Positions 10,301 to 17,504 of a DNA stretch of 64,000 nucleotides are shown in pieces. Under the pieces are notes generated by a model. That model searched no databases and was not told where the DNA came from. It saw only the letters and a program-made list of their open reading frames with translations. The translations under genes were made by a program, and so were the position numbers. The stretch lies in NCBI RefSeq assembly GCF_019802255.1, contig NZ_JAHYSS010000001.1, forward strand, positions 643,333 to 707,332. Direction: 5' to 3'. Origin of the DNA: Pedobacter polysacchareus. GTDB taxonomy: Bacteria; Bacteroidota; Bacteroidia; Sphingobacteriales; Sphingobacteriaceae. Numbering within the stretch: position 1 is the first letter of the stretch; every line of letters starts with the position of its first letter.

Positions 10301-11572
10301 TATTTGCCTAAAACAAATTTCTTCGGGATTGACCAGGCTACCGGTGCGCCGGGCTTAGGCTTCGTATTGGGTAGTCAGCGGGACATCAGAACTGAAGCCC
10401 TATTGAAAGGCTGGATCACAACCGATACCCTGCAATCGCAGTTGTACATCAACACGATGCGGGAAGATTTAAGCTTTACCAGTTTGGTGGAGCCAATCAA
10501 AGATTTGTCGATCACACTAACGGCCAACAGAAACCAAACAAAAAACTACTCTACCAATTTCAGGTACGATGAAGAATCAAGGGGTTTTGAAAACTTCAGT
10601 CCATTTACAACTGGTGATTATAGCATTTCCTATATCAGTTTAGGTACTGCTTTCTCGGAGAAATCCGGCAGCACGATGTCTAAGTTATTCGCTAATTTCA
10701 TGAACAACAGGGTGGTCATTTCCCAGCGCTTAGGTTTAACAAACCCGAACTCTGCAGGAGTTAGAAACGGCCTGTATGCCGATGGTTATGGTGCAGAATC
10801 TCAGGATGTACTGACTGCCGCTTTCCTGGCCGCTTATTCTGGCAAAGATGCAAAAACATCCAGCCTGAGTTCCATGCCTAAGATTCCATTGCCAAACTGG
10901 CGCCTGAATTACCGCGGCCTGATCGGGATTCCTTTCCTGGCAGAGCGTTTCAGCTCGATTGATCTGAGACACGCTTACCGCTCTATTTATAGCATCAGCA
11001 GCTTCAACTCCCTATTGAAATACCAGGAAAATAATGGAGGAGTCATCAGCAGAGACTTAAATGACAACTTCCTTCCGGAGTTTCAATATGCACAGGTAAC
11101 GATCGCAGAGCAGTTCTCGCCATTGATCGGAATTGATACCCGTTTGAAAAACAACCTGACCGCTAATTTTGAGATCGGAAGATCGAGGATGCTGGGATTA
11201 AATATGGCGAATAGCCAGCTGGCACAATTAACAGAAAGCAATATGGTGTTTGGATTGGGTTATCGTACTACGAAGTTCAGGTTCCCTTTTGGCTTGTTCA
11301 AAGGACTGAAAATGGACAACAATATGGACTTTAAACTGGATGTTGCAGTGAGGGATAATAAAACCGTGATTTATCGTGCAGACATTCTGGAGGCAGAAGT
11401 TTCTTCCGGTGCCAAAAACATTACCTTAAGACCAAGTGTGGATTATATCCTGAACCAGCGTTTTAATGTGCGCCTGTTCTACGACGCTAACATCACCAAG
11501 CCATATACCTCTCAAACATTCAATACTTCATTTAGTAATTTTGGATTTAGTTTAAGAGTTACCCTGAATTAG
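4394..11572 (+). CDS. sprA: Cell-surface protein SprA, type IX secretion system outer-membrane translocon
   Basis: A 2392-residue protein, about the size of Flavobacterium johnsoniae SprA. In that system SprA is a giant beta-barrel through which type IX secretion cargo leaves the outer membrane, with PorV and a plug protein as partners. Translation appears to start at TTG 4394: residues 1-22 form a clean signal peptide ending AFSQT, and the next in-frame ATGs fall well inside the mature chain. The rest is rich in alternating hydrophobic strands and Asn/aromatic residues, and ends in an aromatic C-terminal strand (FGFSLRVTLN) typical of outer-membrane barrels. No other T9SS component is in the window. 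It is 9 bp downstream of ruvA. Confidence 0.95.
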   Translation: MKTLLTLLFTLFLCLGGQIAFSQTVRPQVRNSDTTKNSFSLKEKQRLGLRNLNNSFKPLPDNVKREVEYDAKNKRYIIRQRIGNQLFSAPQYLTIEEYQRLVNSEMKRDNWRMYSNEEINEVRKNGLIPSLKVNSKAFERIFGGTTIDIQPRGEAELTFLGRINKNENPLFNERQRVQGNFDFNQRIQMDVIGNIGTRMKVNMNYNTEAQFDFENQVKLDYVGGKDDIIQKIEAGNVSLPLSTSLINGTQALFGIKTQLQFGKLNVSTVFSQQKSQSREIRINNGAQQNEFRLSADNYEANKHYFLAQYFRQNYNKTLATPPTLTSGVLITRVEVWITNKTGNTQGSRDVMALMDLGENAPYNQTIVGGGSALPSGFDNPQFPRQSNNLLSQLPADARLTNSNAIIPFFAANGGTDNYAKLTYARKLADREFTFHPQLGYISLNNALNTDEVLTVAYRYTYRGVEYQVGEFSTDISFDPGSPKVLFTKMLKNETLKTKLPIWNLMMKNIYSIGGYQISPMNFKLDIFRIDDKSGVEKPYIEEGEKLDANRRPLKNKQWIQVTGLDRLNQQKERSPDGVFDFEAENKPFGTNDNIAFNTPINSNNNPGNTNASNTNLTNFSTNTMSGYITIDPLNGRIIFPLVEPFGRDLADQFEASELPLIQKYTYPALYDSTKVVAQQLFSNQNRYFIKGAYQSQVASEFSLNSINVPEGSVKVFAGTIPLQEGVDFTVDYQGGRVRILNTAILISGQPIRISTENNELFGLQQRSLFGTRFDYKVNNKLNLGATLMNLTEKPLTPKVNVGEEPISNTMWGVDLNYSTPSRFLTKLVDKLPFISTKVPSSLTFSGEFAQLIPGHPKALNFGGQKGGVSYLDDFEASRSVIDLKSSMAWQLSGTPQLFSESSRIDDLSYGFNRALIAFYNIDPIFYNRNDASLPAGLRNNKNELSNHYVRQVIEQEVFPFKETGTGQPFALPTLDVAFYPTVRGPYNYTPTGFNQAGMLNNPRSRWGGLFRRIETNDFEALNIEFIELWVMDPNIYKPNSLGGDLYFNLGNISEDILKDGRKSLENGLPADGDPSKYDETNWGRVPKLQPVVQAFDNDPNARKAQDVGLDGLANKDEQLKFSTLINQIKGQLNPDAANALENDPSSDDYSYFRGPDLDRENAGILKRYQRYNGTEGNSKTAEQSRAELGVENSASTSLPDGEDINRDNNMTQSDEYFQYKVSMRPGDLMVGQNFVTDKVTSQVKLANGSTQPVTWYQIRIPLAQYQDRIGGIQDFKSIRFIRMFLTNFADTTVLRFGKIQLVRGEWRQYNPNDDPSQTIVDPALGTIASDKSTIEVATVNIEENGKRTPIPYVIPPGIERERDFSNYRGDTRQNEQSLSVTIKNLKDGYGRAAFKTGFNDFRSYKHLEMYIHAEALGTSILKDNDLSAFLRIGTDNQDNYYEYSQPLKVTLPGTSDPNAIWPEQNKMDITLEFFQKAKLERNNAKTSTGAPWPINIPYIYTVDGKSITIKGQPDMSKVRVYMLGVKNPYRANGNDDGMEKNAIIWFNELRLTEFDERGGWAATARMNAKLADFADVNVSGSKSTIGFGSLETRVSERNRADNVFFDISSSMELGKFFPKKTGIKVPMFVSYSSQVATPQYNPSMPDIELKNALDAASKPQRDSILNFSQDYTTRSSINFTNVRKERTDPEAKPKVWDIENFNVSYAYTKYSHRDFIIENNFQKTYRASLGYNYAGLAKTYEPFKKIIKNNTLALLKDFNFSLMPSAINFRIDVDRFYSENSLRNNDPMNSIPVNTTFNKNFLVSRVYGISWNLSKSLTMDIDATNYSIIDEPFGRIQGLKRDTLWQNMLRLGRTTDYSHNLNFTYNLPISKIPGLDWVNVATRYGTNFNWQTEPLSTLRDPNINLGNTIQNSRTIQVNPNLNLASLYNKFGFVRKGNGAGGKNVWVGLLTSVKNVVGAYTQTKGIFLPGYLPKTNFFGIDQATGAPGLGFVLGSQRDIRTEALLKGWITTDTLQSQLYINTMREDLSFTSLVEPIKDLSITLTANRNQTKNYSTNFRYDEESRGFENFSPFTTGDYSISYISLGTAFSEKSGSTMSKLFANFMNNRVVISQRLGLTNPNSAGVRNGLYADGYGAESQDVLTAAFLAAYSGKDAKTSSLSSMPKIPLPNWRLNYRGLIGIPFLAERFSSIDLRHAYRSIYSISSFNSLLKYQENNGGVISRDLNDNFLPEFQYAQVTIAEQFSPLIGIDTRLKNNLTANFEIGRSRMLGLNMANSQLAQLTESNMVFGLGYRTTKFRFPFGLFKGLKMDNNMDFKLDVAVRDNKTVIYRADILEAEVSSGAKNITLRPSVDYILNQRFNVRLFYDANITKPYTSQTFNTSFSNFGFSLRVTLN

Positions 11573-11575
11573 GCA

Positions 11576-11606
11576 TTGTGATAAATACTTATATTAATTA
11601 CCTTTG
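11576..11606 (+). promoter_or_regulatory. Promoter for gcvH (TTG-N20-TACCTTTG)
   Basis: A -33 TTG at 11576-11578 and -7 TACCTTTG at 11599-11606 are separated by 20 nt, a full match to the Bacteroidota primary sigma consensus. The gcvH ATG follows 21 nt after the -7 box, so gcvH has its own promoter separate from sprA. Confidence 0.75.
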
Positions 11607-11627
11607 AACCAACAAAAAATTATACAC

Positions 11628-12008
11628 ATGAATTTTCCATCAGAATTAAAGTACACTAAAGACCACGAATGGGTTAAAATTGAAGGTAACGAAGCCTATA
11701 TCGGTATTACTGATTTTGCACAACGTGAATTAGGTGATATTGTATACATCGATATTAATACCGTGGGTGATGAAGTAAATAAAGACGATGTTTTCGGTAC
11801 AGTGGAAGCTGTTAAGACTGTTTCTGATTTGTTTATGCCAGTAACTGGTACAGTAACTGAAACTAATCCTGAATTGAATGACAACCCGGAATTAGTAAAT
11901 TCTGACCCTTATGGAAAAGGATGGATGGTTAAAGTAACACTTTCTGACGCTGCTGAAGTTGCAGGTTTATTAGATGCAGATGCTTATAAAGCTCTTGTAG
12001 GAGCTTAA
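11628..12008 (+). CDS. gcvH: Glycine cleavage system H protein
   Basis: A 126-residue lipoyl carrier. It shuttles the aminomethyl group between the P, T and L proteins of the glycine cleavage system, yielding 5,10-methylene-THF, CO2 and NH3. The hybrid lipoyl fold is evident: [10 protein letters not shown] near the N-terminus, [16 protein letters not shown], and the lipoylation site [10 protein letters not shown] with Lys63. The ATG at 11628 is used because the promoter -7 box ends at 11606; the upstream TTG at 11604 would overlap it. The gcvP, gcvT and lpd genes are not in the window. A strong intrinsic terminator for this gene lies inside the next coding sequence. Confidence 0.97.
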   Translation: MNFPSELKYTKDHEWVKIEGNEAYIGITDFAQRELGDIVYIDINTVGDEVNKDDVFGTVEAVKTVSDLFMPVTGTVTETNPELNDNPELVNSDPYGKGWMVKVTLSDAAEVAGLLDADAYKALVGA

Positions 12009-12011
12009 TCA

Positions 12012-12431
12012 ATGAATACTAAAGCATTAAAATATCAGATCTGGGCCATCCTATGGACCGTGGTGATTTTAGTCCTTTGTAATATGAAAATGCCTGACAC
12101 TTCTGGGTCAGGCATTTTTTTTGAAGGATTTGACAAGCTGGTACACCTTGGGTTTTTCTTTGTACTCACAATTCTGCTGTTCTATGGCAGGATCAATTAC
12201 CAGCACAGCTACAGCTTTCGTTCCCTAACGATCTTTAAAGTGATTCTGATTACCGCAGGTATCGGGGCAGGAATTGAATTTCTGCAGTGGAAGGTGTTTA
12301 CCTACAGGTCTGCAGAATGGTGGGATTTCGGCTGCGATATGATCGGTGTGTTTATGGGCGTATTCAGTTTTGTTCTGTTGCATAAATCGGATTATCATAA
12401 ATCTCTTCAGCATGAAAAAAATAAAGGTTAA
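12012..12431 (+). CDS. VanZ-like family membrane protein
   Basis: A 139-residue integral membrane protein with about four hydrophobic helices: residues 10-27, about 44-60, 72-90 and 105-122. The signature FDKLVHLGFFFVLTILL matches the DKxxHxxxF motif of the VanZ-like family (first described beside teicoplanin resistance; biochemical role unknown). It starts 3 bp after gcvH, an order often seen in Bacteroidota. Unusually, the DNA for residues 26-37 forms a perfect 10-bp hairpin plus eight T's (12089-12122), which should stop most readthrough from gcvH. No other promoter for the gene is obvious, so its expression may be low or conditional. Confidence 0.8.
   Translation: MNTKALKYQIWAILWTVVILVLCNMKMPDTSGSGIFFEGFDKLVHLGFFFVLTILLFYGRINYQHSYSFRSLTIFKVILITAGIGAGIEFLQWKVFTYRSAEWWDFGCDMIGVFMGVFSFVLLHKSDYHKSLQHEKNKG
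12089..12122 (+). terminator. Intrinsic terminator of gcvH embedded in the VanZ-like coding sequence
   Basis: AATGCCTGAC (12089-12098) pairs perfectly with GTCAGGCATT (12107-12116) across the loop ACTTCTGG, and the T tract runs 12115-12122. This is a textbook Rho-independent terminator 80 nt after the gcvH stop, but it lies within codons 26-37 of the VanZ-like gene. Confidence 0.8.
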
Positions 12432-12552
12432 ACTGCTGCTTTTATTTGTCGCTGCGGCATTGAGTAGCTGCAGTATTTTTAAGCCGGGTTGTAAGTGCCC
12501 TCCGGTGAGTTACAACCGCTATCCAGACGGGATAAAACTCGCGGGTATCTAA
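12412..12552 (+). CDS. Small putative lipoprotein
   Basis: A 46-residue open frame starting at ATG 12412, overlapping the VanZ-like stop by 20 bp. It has a lysine-rich start, a hydrophobic core (LLLLFVAAAL) and the lipobox LSSC, so signal peptidase II processing at Cys20 is likely. The mature part is only 27 residues and contains a CKCPP segment. I do not recognise a family. The signal sequence and the translational coupling are the reasons for calling it; no function can be given. Confidence 0.55.
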   Translation: MKKIKVKLLLLFVAAALSSCSIFKPGCKCPPVSYNRYPDGIKLAGI

Positions 12553-12730
12553 ATAGTTACCCTACTGTGACCTTAGGATTATTTAATAACGCGCTATACG
12601 CCGTTAAACCTGATTTCAAGCAGGCTGATCCAGGTTCCGGTATTTGGAATTATTATAAATTAAGGCTAAATTGCGCCTGGTTTAGGAGAGGAAATCATGT
12701 CCGATCCGAACATAAATAACCTATAGAAAG

Positions 12731-12946
12731 ATGAAGCTATCACAATTGAATCCAGGGGAAAGAGGTACTATAGTTGAGTTTACTGATCTTGAGATGTCCG
12801 TAAAACTTATGGAAATGGGCTGTTTGCCGGGGGAGGTTGTTGAGGTAGAAAGATTTGCTCCACTTGGTGATCCAATCGCGATCCGTGTGGCCGGCTATCA
12901 ACTTTGTTTGCGTAAGAACGAAGCATCTGTTATCATAATTCAGTAA
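12731..12946 (+). CDS. feoA: Ferrous iron transport protein A
   Basis: A 71-residue SH3-like cytoplasmic protein. FeoA is a small partner that interacts with FeoB in Fe(II) uptake. The pattern LNPGERGTIVEF ... KLMEMGCLPGEVVEVERFAPLGDPIAIRVAGYQLCLRKNEA is characteristic in length and order: two glycine turns, then the PLGDP loop. It is directly followed by feoB (7 bp gap) and the two should be coexpressed. The 178 bp upstream contain no certain promoter or Fur box. Confidence 0.93.
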   Translation: MKLSQLNPGERGTIVEFTDLEMSVKLMEMGCLPGEVVEVERFAPLGDPIAIRVAGYQLCLRKNEASVIIIQ

Positions 12947-12953
12947 TACTAAA

Positions 12954-15071
12954 TTGGCTAAGGATTTGAAAATAGCGCTGGTTGGGAATCCCAATACAGG
13001 CAAGTCTACTCTTTTTAACCTGCTGACAGGTTTAAATCAAAAGATCGGTAATTTTCCGGGTATCACCGTCGACAAGAAGGTGGGATATTGTAAGCTGGCA
13101 GATGGCAAGGTTGCAGAAATCATTGACCTTCCAGGGACATATAGCTTATATCCGAAGAGTAAGGATGAAAGTATCGTGTTCCAGGTACTGGCGGATAAAA
13201 CGAATTCGAGTTATCCGGATGTAGTCGTTTTAGTGGCGGATGCAACCAATTTAAGAAGAAACTTATTGCTGTATTCGCAGGTTGCGGATTTGGAAGTGCC
13301 AATGGTATTGGCACTGAACATGACCGATATGGCCCAGAAGGAAGGGATTGACATCAATGTCAATAAGCTTGCGGAAAGATTGGGTATACAGGTGGTGGCC
13401 ATTTCGGCAAGAAGCAAAACTGGATTAAAAGAATTAAAACAAGCCATAGAAAATACCACCAAAATTGCCACTCAGGCAAAAGGTGCAGATATATTCACCT
13501 TAGCACCAGAAGCAATTTCTGAGGCAAAAGCGAAATTAAAAACAGACAATGATTATTATGCTTTGCAGGTATTACACCAGCACCAGCATTTAGACCTGTT
13601 CTCTTTAGAGGAACATGCGGCATTTGAAAAGATTAAAAAAGCCCATGCCTTTGAAACTTCAGAATTGCAGGCTGCAGAAACCATCGCCCGTTACCGTCAT
13701 TTAGGAACCATACTTTCTGGTGTAATTCAGGATACCGGCGCGGCCAAAAAGTTTGCATTCAGTGATAAAATCGATGCCGTACTGACCAACAAATTCTGGG
13801 GATTCCTGATCTTTATCGGGATTCTGTTTTTCATCTTTAACTCTATTTTCTCCTGGTCTGCGTATCCGATGGAGATGATTGAGGCTGGATTTATGAAGCT
13901 GACAGAACTCGGTCATGAGTATTTACCAGATGGCATATTAACCAACCTCTTACTCGATGGGGTCCTGGCAGGTCTGGGCGGCGTAATCGTCTTTATCCCG
14001 CAAATCGCGATTCTCTTTGCCTTTATCTCCATATTGGAGGACACCGGATATATGTCCAGGGTGACCTTTATGATGGATAAAATCATGAGAAAGTTCGGAT
14101 TAAGCGGTAAATCTGTCGTACCAATGATTGGCAGTCTGGCCTGTGCCGTGCCTTCCATCATGAGTGCCAGAAACATCGAAAGCTGGAAAGATAGGATCAT
14201 CACCATTATGGTGGCTCCTTTGGTGAGCTGCTCGGCAAGATTACCAGTGTATACCTTATTAATCGGTCTTGTTGTTCCGGAAAAGATGGTCTGGGGATTC
14301 ATTAACCTACAAGGTTTAACCTTAATGGGAATGTACCTGATCAGTATCGTAGCAGCAATATTAGTGGCTTTTGTAATGAAATTCATCATCAAAGCGAAAG
14401 AGAAATCTTACTTCATCATGGAGCTGCCGGTATACAGAATGCCGCGCTGGAGCAACGTATTGTATACCATGTACGAGAAGTCTAAAACCTTCGTTTTCGA
14501 AGCGGGTAAGGTGATTATTGCAATTTCTATTATTCTATGGGTGATGGCATCTTATGGTCCTTCGGATACCTTTGCCATGATTGACAAGAAATATGACGCC
14601 ATAGAGGCTCAAAAAGATAGCGTACAGATTTCTACACTGGAAAGAGATAAGTCGGCAGAGAAGCTGGAAAACTCTTATGCAGGGATATTAGGTCATGCGA
14701 TAGAACCAGCGATCAAGCCATTAGGGTTCGATTGGAAAATAGGCATTGCATTGATCACTTCATTTGCAGCAAGAGAAGCTTTTGTGGGTACTATGGCTAC
14801 TATCTATAGTGTAGATGGCGGTGATGAAGCTGTAGGGACGATTCGTGATAAAATGAGAGCAGCTGTAAATCCAGATACGGGTTTACCAGTCTTCACTTTT
14901 GCCACGGCATTTTCACTGATGCTATTTTATGCCTTCGCGATGCAATGTATGAGTACGGTAGCAGTGGTATTCAGAGAAACAAAGTCCTGGAAATGGCCTT
15001 TAATTCAGCTGACCTATATGACTGCAATGGCCTATATCGCCAGTTTGATCGCCTACCAGCTTTTGAAGTAA
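12954..15071 (+). CDS. feoB: Ferrous iron transporter FeoB
   Basis: A 705-residue inner-membrane Fe(II) transporter. The N-terminal G domain has G1 GNPNTGKST (residues 10-18), G3 DLPGTY and G4 NMTD. The membrane part follows from about residue 280, with two Gate regions, including the cysteine-bearing SLACAVPSIMSARN and PLVSCSARLPVY. No ATG precedes the G1 motif, so translation must begin at a TTG: 12954 (MAKDLK) is chosen, and TTG 12966 is the alternative. About 700 residues is normal for a FeoB not fused to FeoA. It forms an operon with feoA. Confidence 0.96.
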   Translation: MAKDLKIALVGNPNTGKSTLFNLLTGLNQKIGNFPGITVDKKVGYCKLADGKVAEIIDLPGTYSLYPKSKDESIVFQVLADKTNSSYPDVVVLVADATNLRRNLLLYSQVADLEVPMVLALNMTDMAQKEGIDINVNKLAERLGIQVVAISARSKTGLKELKQAIENTTKIATQAKGADIFTLAPEAISEAKAKLKTDNDYYALQVLHQHQHLDLFSLEEHAAFEKIKKAHAFETSELQAAETIARYRHLGTILSGVIQDTGAAKKFAFSDKIDAVLTNKFWGFLIFIGILFFIFNSIFSWSAYPMEMIEAGFMKLTELGHEYLPDGILTNLLLDGVLAGLGGVIVFIPQIAILFAFISILEDTGYMSRVTFMMDKIMRKFGLSGKSVVPMIGSLACAVPSIMSARNIESWKDRIITIMVAPLVSCSARLPVYTLLIGLVVPEKMVWGFINLQGLTLMGMYLISIVAAILVAFVMKFIIKAKEKSYFIMELPVYRMPRWSNVLYTMYEKSKTFVFEAGKVIIAISIILWVMASYGPSDTFAMIDKKYDAIEAQKDSVQISTLERDKSAEKLENSYAGILGHAIEPAIKPLGFDWKIGIALITSFAAREAFVGTMATIYSVDGGDEAVGTIRDKMRAAVNPDTGLPVFTFATAFSLMLFYAFAMQCMSTVAVVFRETKSWKWPLIQLTYMTAMAYIASLIAYQLLK

Positions 15072-15089
15072 TTTACTTATCTTGGGGAG

Positions 15090-15704
15090 GTGAAAAAGGA
15101 GGAGATCTTAGCGCAGTACATGCCCCAGGCAGCCGCACCGATCATCGCGAAGTGGATAGATTATTTTCAATGTGAGTTTAAAATATCTAAAAACCGGGTG
15201 ACGAAATTGGGCGATTACCGCCATCCCTATCAAGGGCTGGGGCATAAAATATCTGTGAATAACGATTTGAATCCCTATGCCTTTCTGGTCACCACAGTTC
15301 ATGAATTTGCGCATTTGCTTACCTGGAATGACCATAAGAATAAGGTGAAGCCGCATGGCGGAGAGTGGAAGCACAATTTTAAGCGCATGATGGCACCCTT
15401 TATTGAGCAGAAAATTTTCCCTCAGGATGTGGAACTGGCGATTGTCAGTTACCTGCACAATCCTTCTGCGGCCAGTTGCACCGATTTAAAACTCTCCCGC
15501 GCACTTAAAAAGCATGATGTATTAAAGGATGCCTCCCGATTGGAAGAACTTCCTTTAAACGCGGTGTTTACCATCAAAGATGGCAGGCAGTTTAAAAAAG
15601 GGGAGAAGCTCAGAAAAAGATACCGCTGCCTTTGCCTGGACAACGGAAATGTTTATTTATTTAATCCTTTAGCGGAAGTCATCTTGGCGCCAACAGGTAC
15701 ATAA
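15090..15704 (+). CDS. SprT-like zinc metalloprotease domain protein
   Basis: A 204-residue SprT-like protein. The zincin motif HEFAH (residues 71-75, catalytic Glu72) and a downstream His in HGGEWKHNF supply the metal site. Eukaryotic Spartan of this family degrades DNA-protein crosslinks; the bacterial role is not established. The C-terminal part has a YRCLCLDNGNVYLFN stretch in place of a classical zinc ribbon. GTG 15090 is chosen as start because the residues up to ATG 15120 (KKEEILAQYMPQ) look like family sequence. It starts 18 bp after feoB. Its last 52 bp overlap the convergent lipoprotein gene on the other strand. Confidence 0.85.
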   Translation: MKKEEILAQYMPQAAAPIIAKWIDYFQCEFKISKNRVTKLGDYRHPYQGLGHKISVNNDLNPYAFLVTTVHEFAHLLTWNDHKNKVKPHGGEWKHNFKRMMAPFIEQKIFPQDVELAIVSYLHNPSAASCTDLKLSRALKKHDVLKDASRLEELPLNAVFTIKDGRQFKKGEKLRKRYRCLCLDNGNVYLFNPLAEVILAPTGT

Positions 15705-16462
15705 ACTGCTTCATTATCCGCAATTTCCCATTTAAAATTCAACTTTTCATTCTTGAATATCGTAGGCTGATGTTGTAAACTGTCAATCAGGGCATCCGGT
15801 TTTCTCACTATTACGTTTGCAGTATAGCCATTCTGGCCAATGCCTTTAAGCTGTAGGATACTTTCTTCAGGGATGTCTATAAATTGCTCAAAACGCATTG
15901 CAAAATCGCCTTTTTGGCCAATAGCATCTTCCAGTTTTTTGAGCTGCTCTGCCTCGTCTTCTGATGTTTGGACAGTTCTCATTGCAGACTTAACAGATAA
16001 AAAAGGTTGTTTTTTCAATGCCGCAGCGTTTGCCGCTGTACGCTGTTCCTTTTTAAAAGAAATGTTGTTCCTGAAATAATTACGCGTTTCTGTCAGGCCA
16101 TTATTGGCTTTAACGCTTTCCTGAACAAGGATTAAAGTGTCGTTTTTCAGGAAGTATCTTTTGCTGCTGTTACTGATGAGCTTATTGTCTACGTTTTCTT
16201 CATATAAAACCGGTTTCCCATTCGCGCTGTACTTTTCTACATACATGGATTGTTCTCCCTGCTGGAAAATAAGACTGCTTTGTTTCTCCAAACCACTGAG
16301 GTTTGATTGAATAGAATCTGCATAACGAAGGATGGACGCATCGGTCATTGCCGCTGGAGAACTCTGGTTGATCAGGTCTGCCTGGGGGTGTTTGGGTTGC
16401 TGATTACAACTGGATAGCGCTAAGGTCAGCGGGACGATGAGTGATAGATAAGCGTGCTTCAT
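15653..16462 (-). CDS. Putative lipoprotein of unknown function
   Basis: A 269-residue protein with a lipoprotein signal (MKHAYLSLIVPLTLALSSC, Cys19 in the lipobox LSSC). The mature chain is polar and lysine/glutamate-rich and has no domain I recognise; a middle segment (DEAEQLKKLEDAIGQKGDFAMRF, residues near 165-190) is predicted helical. It converges on the SprT-like gene, with 52 bp of coding overlap at the 3' ends. A 15-nt sequence found also upstream of lutB lies 60-74 nt before its start codon. Confidence 0.7.
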   Translation of the reverse strand: MKHAYLSLIVPLTLALSSCNQQPKHPQADLINQSSPAAMTDASILRYADSIQSNLSGLEKQSSLIFQQGEQSMYVEKYSANGKPVLYEENVDNKLISNSSKRYFLKNDTLILVQESVKANNGLTETRNYFRNNISFKKEQRTAANAAALKKQPFLSVKSAMRTVQTSEDEAEQLKKLEDAIGQKGDFAMRFEQFIDIPEESILQLKGIGQNGYTANVIVRKPDALIDSLQHQPTIFKNEKLNFKWEIADNEAVYVPVGAKMTSAKGLNK

Positions 16463-16621
16463 AGTATTCCTTAAGTAGTTCAGGAATCAAAATGCGATTA
16501 TCGTGCCATAAGGAGACCTGGATCGACGAAATATTTCTCAGATAAATTGTTGTTAATAACTTTCTGTAAAATTAACTTGTTTTTAGTTTAGGTAATAATA
16601 ATATTAATCTAGTGTGGTTAA

Positions 16622-17500
16622 TTAATCTATTATGTTACTGCCAACTGGGGTCAGTCAGTTGTAAATCAGTTGGCGGAATTTTTAGAACAAAAAGAACCTG
16701 GTTTAAAGGGTTTTTCAAATAAGAATCTTTGGCGAATGAGGCAGTTTTATGAAATCTATCGTGAAGATCCAAAAGTCTCACCACTGGTGAGACAAATTAG
16801 CAGGACAAATAACCTCATCATATTTTCTAGAGCTAAGACGGGAGAAGAACGGGAGTTTTATCTAAGATTGTGTATTCAAGAGAAATATGGTAAACGTGAA
16901 TTGGAAAGGCAGTTGAGCAGTAGCTTTTACGAAAAGGTAATGATCGGAAAATCAGAATTCTCAACATCGCTGAGACAAGCTAAGAATGATGTTCCGGTTA
17001 ATTTTAAAGATAGTTACATCTTTGAGTTTTTAAACCTGGCAGAACCATATACTGAAAATGATTTAAAAAAGGGTTTAATCAAGCAGATGAAGACTTTTAT
17101 CCTTGAAATAGGTAAGGATTTTATTTTTATGGGTGAAGAGTACAAGGTGATGATCGGAAATACTGATTTTTACCTTGATCTATTATTTTTTCACAGGGGA
17201 TTACAGTGTTTAGTTGCATTTGAATTAAAAGCAGATAAATTTAAACCGGAGCATTTAGGGCAGCTAAACTTTTATCTGGAAGCTCTGGATAGAGATGTGA
17301 AGAAGCAAAATGAGAAACCTAGTATAGGAATTTTATTATGTAAAGATAAGGACATCGAAGTGGTAGAGTACGCATTAAGTCGAAGCCTTTCGCCTACCAT
17401 GGTTGCAGCATATAAAACTCATCTTCCAGATAAAAAACTATTACAAAGAAAGCTACATGAATTATTTGATGTACATCATGAACCTTTAAAAGAGGACTGA
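16622..17500 (+). pseudogene. 5'-truncated DUF1016/YhcG-type PDDEXK nuclease
   Basis: The frame is open from 16622 to 17500. Family-like sequence begins at about 16640 (ANWGQSVVNQLAEFLEQ) and continues through GLKGFSNKNLWRMRQFYE to a C-terminal PD-(D/E)xK nuclease domain with FYLDLLFF and the ExK in AFELKAD. YhcG-family proteins normally have a further 50-70 N-terminal residues, but here a TAA at 16619-16621 ends the frame. No ATG exists before the conserved part; the first usable codon is TTG 16670, which would drop part of the conserved N-terminal domain. The most likely reading is a decayed or clipped gene whose 276-residue 3' portion is intact. A short product from TTG 16670 cannot be excluded. 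Confidence 0.65.
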
Positions 17501-17504
17501 CCGC

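Noticed and set aside
12641..12663. A/T-rich near-palindrome upstream of feoA as a possible Fur box
   Set aside because: Too few matches to any Fur consensus beyond base composition.
12495..12719. Frame of 74 codons before feoA
   Set aside because: It overlaps the small lipoprotein in another frame, has no ATG at its start, and lacks any recognisable protein pattern.
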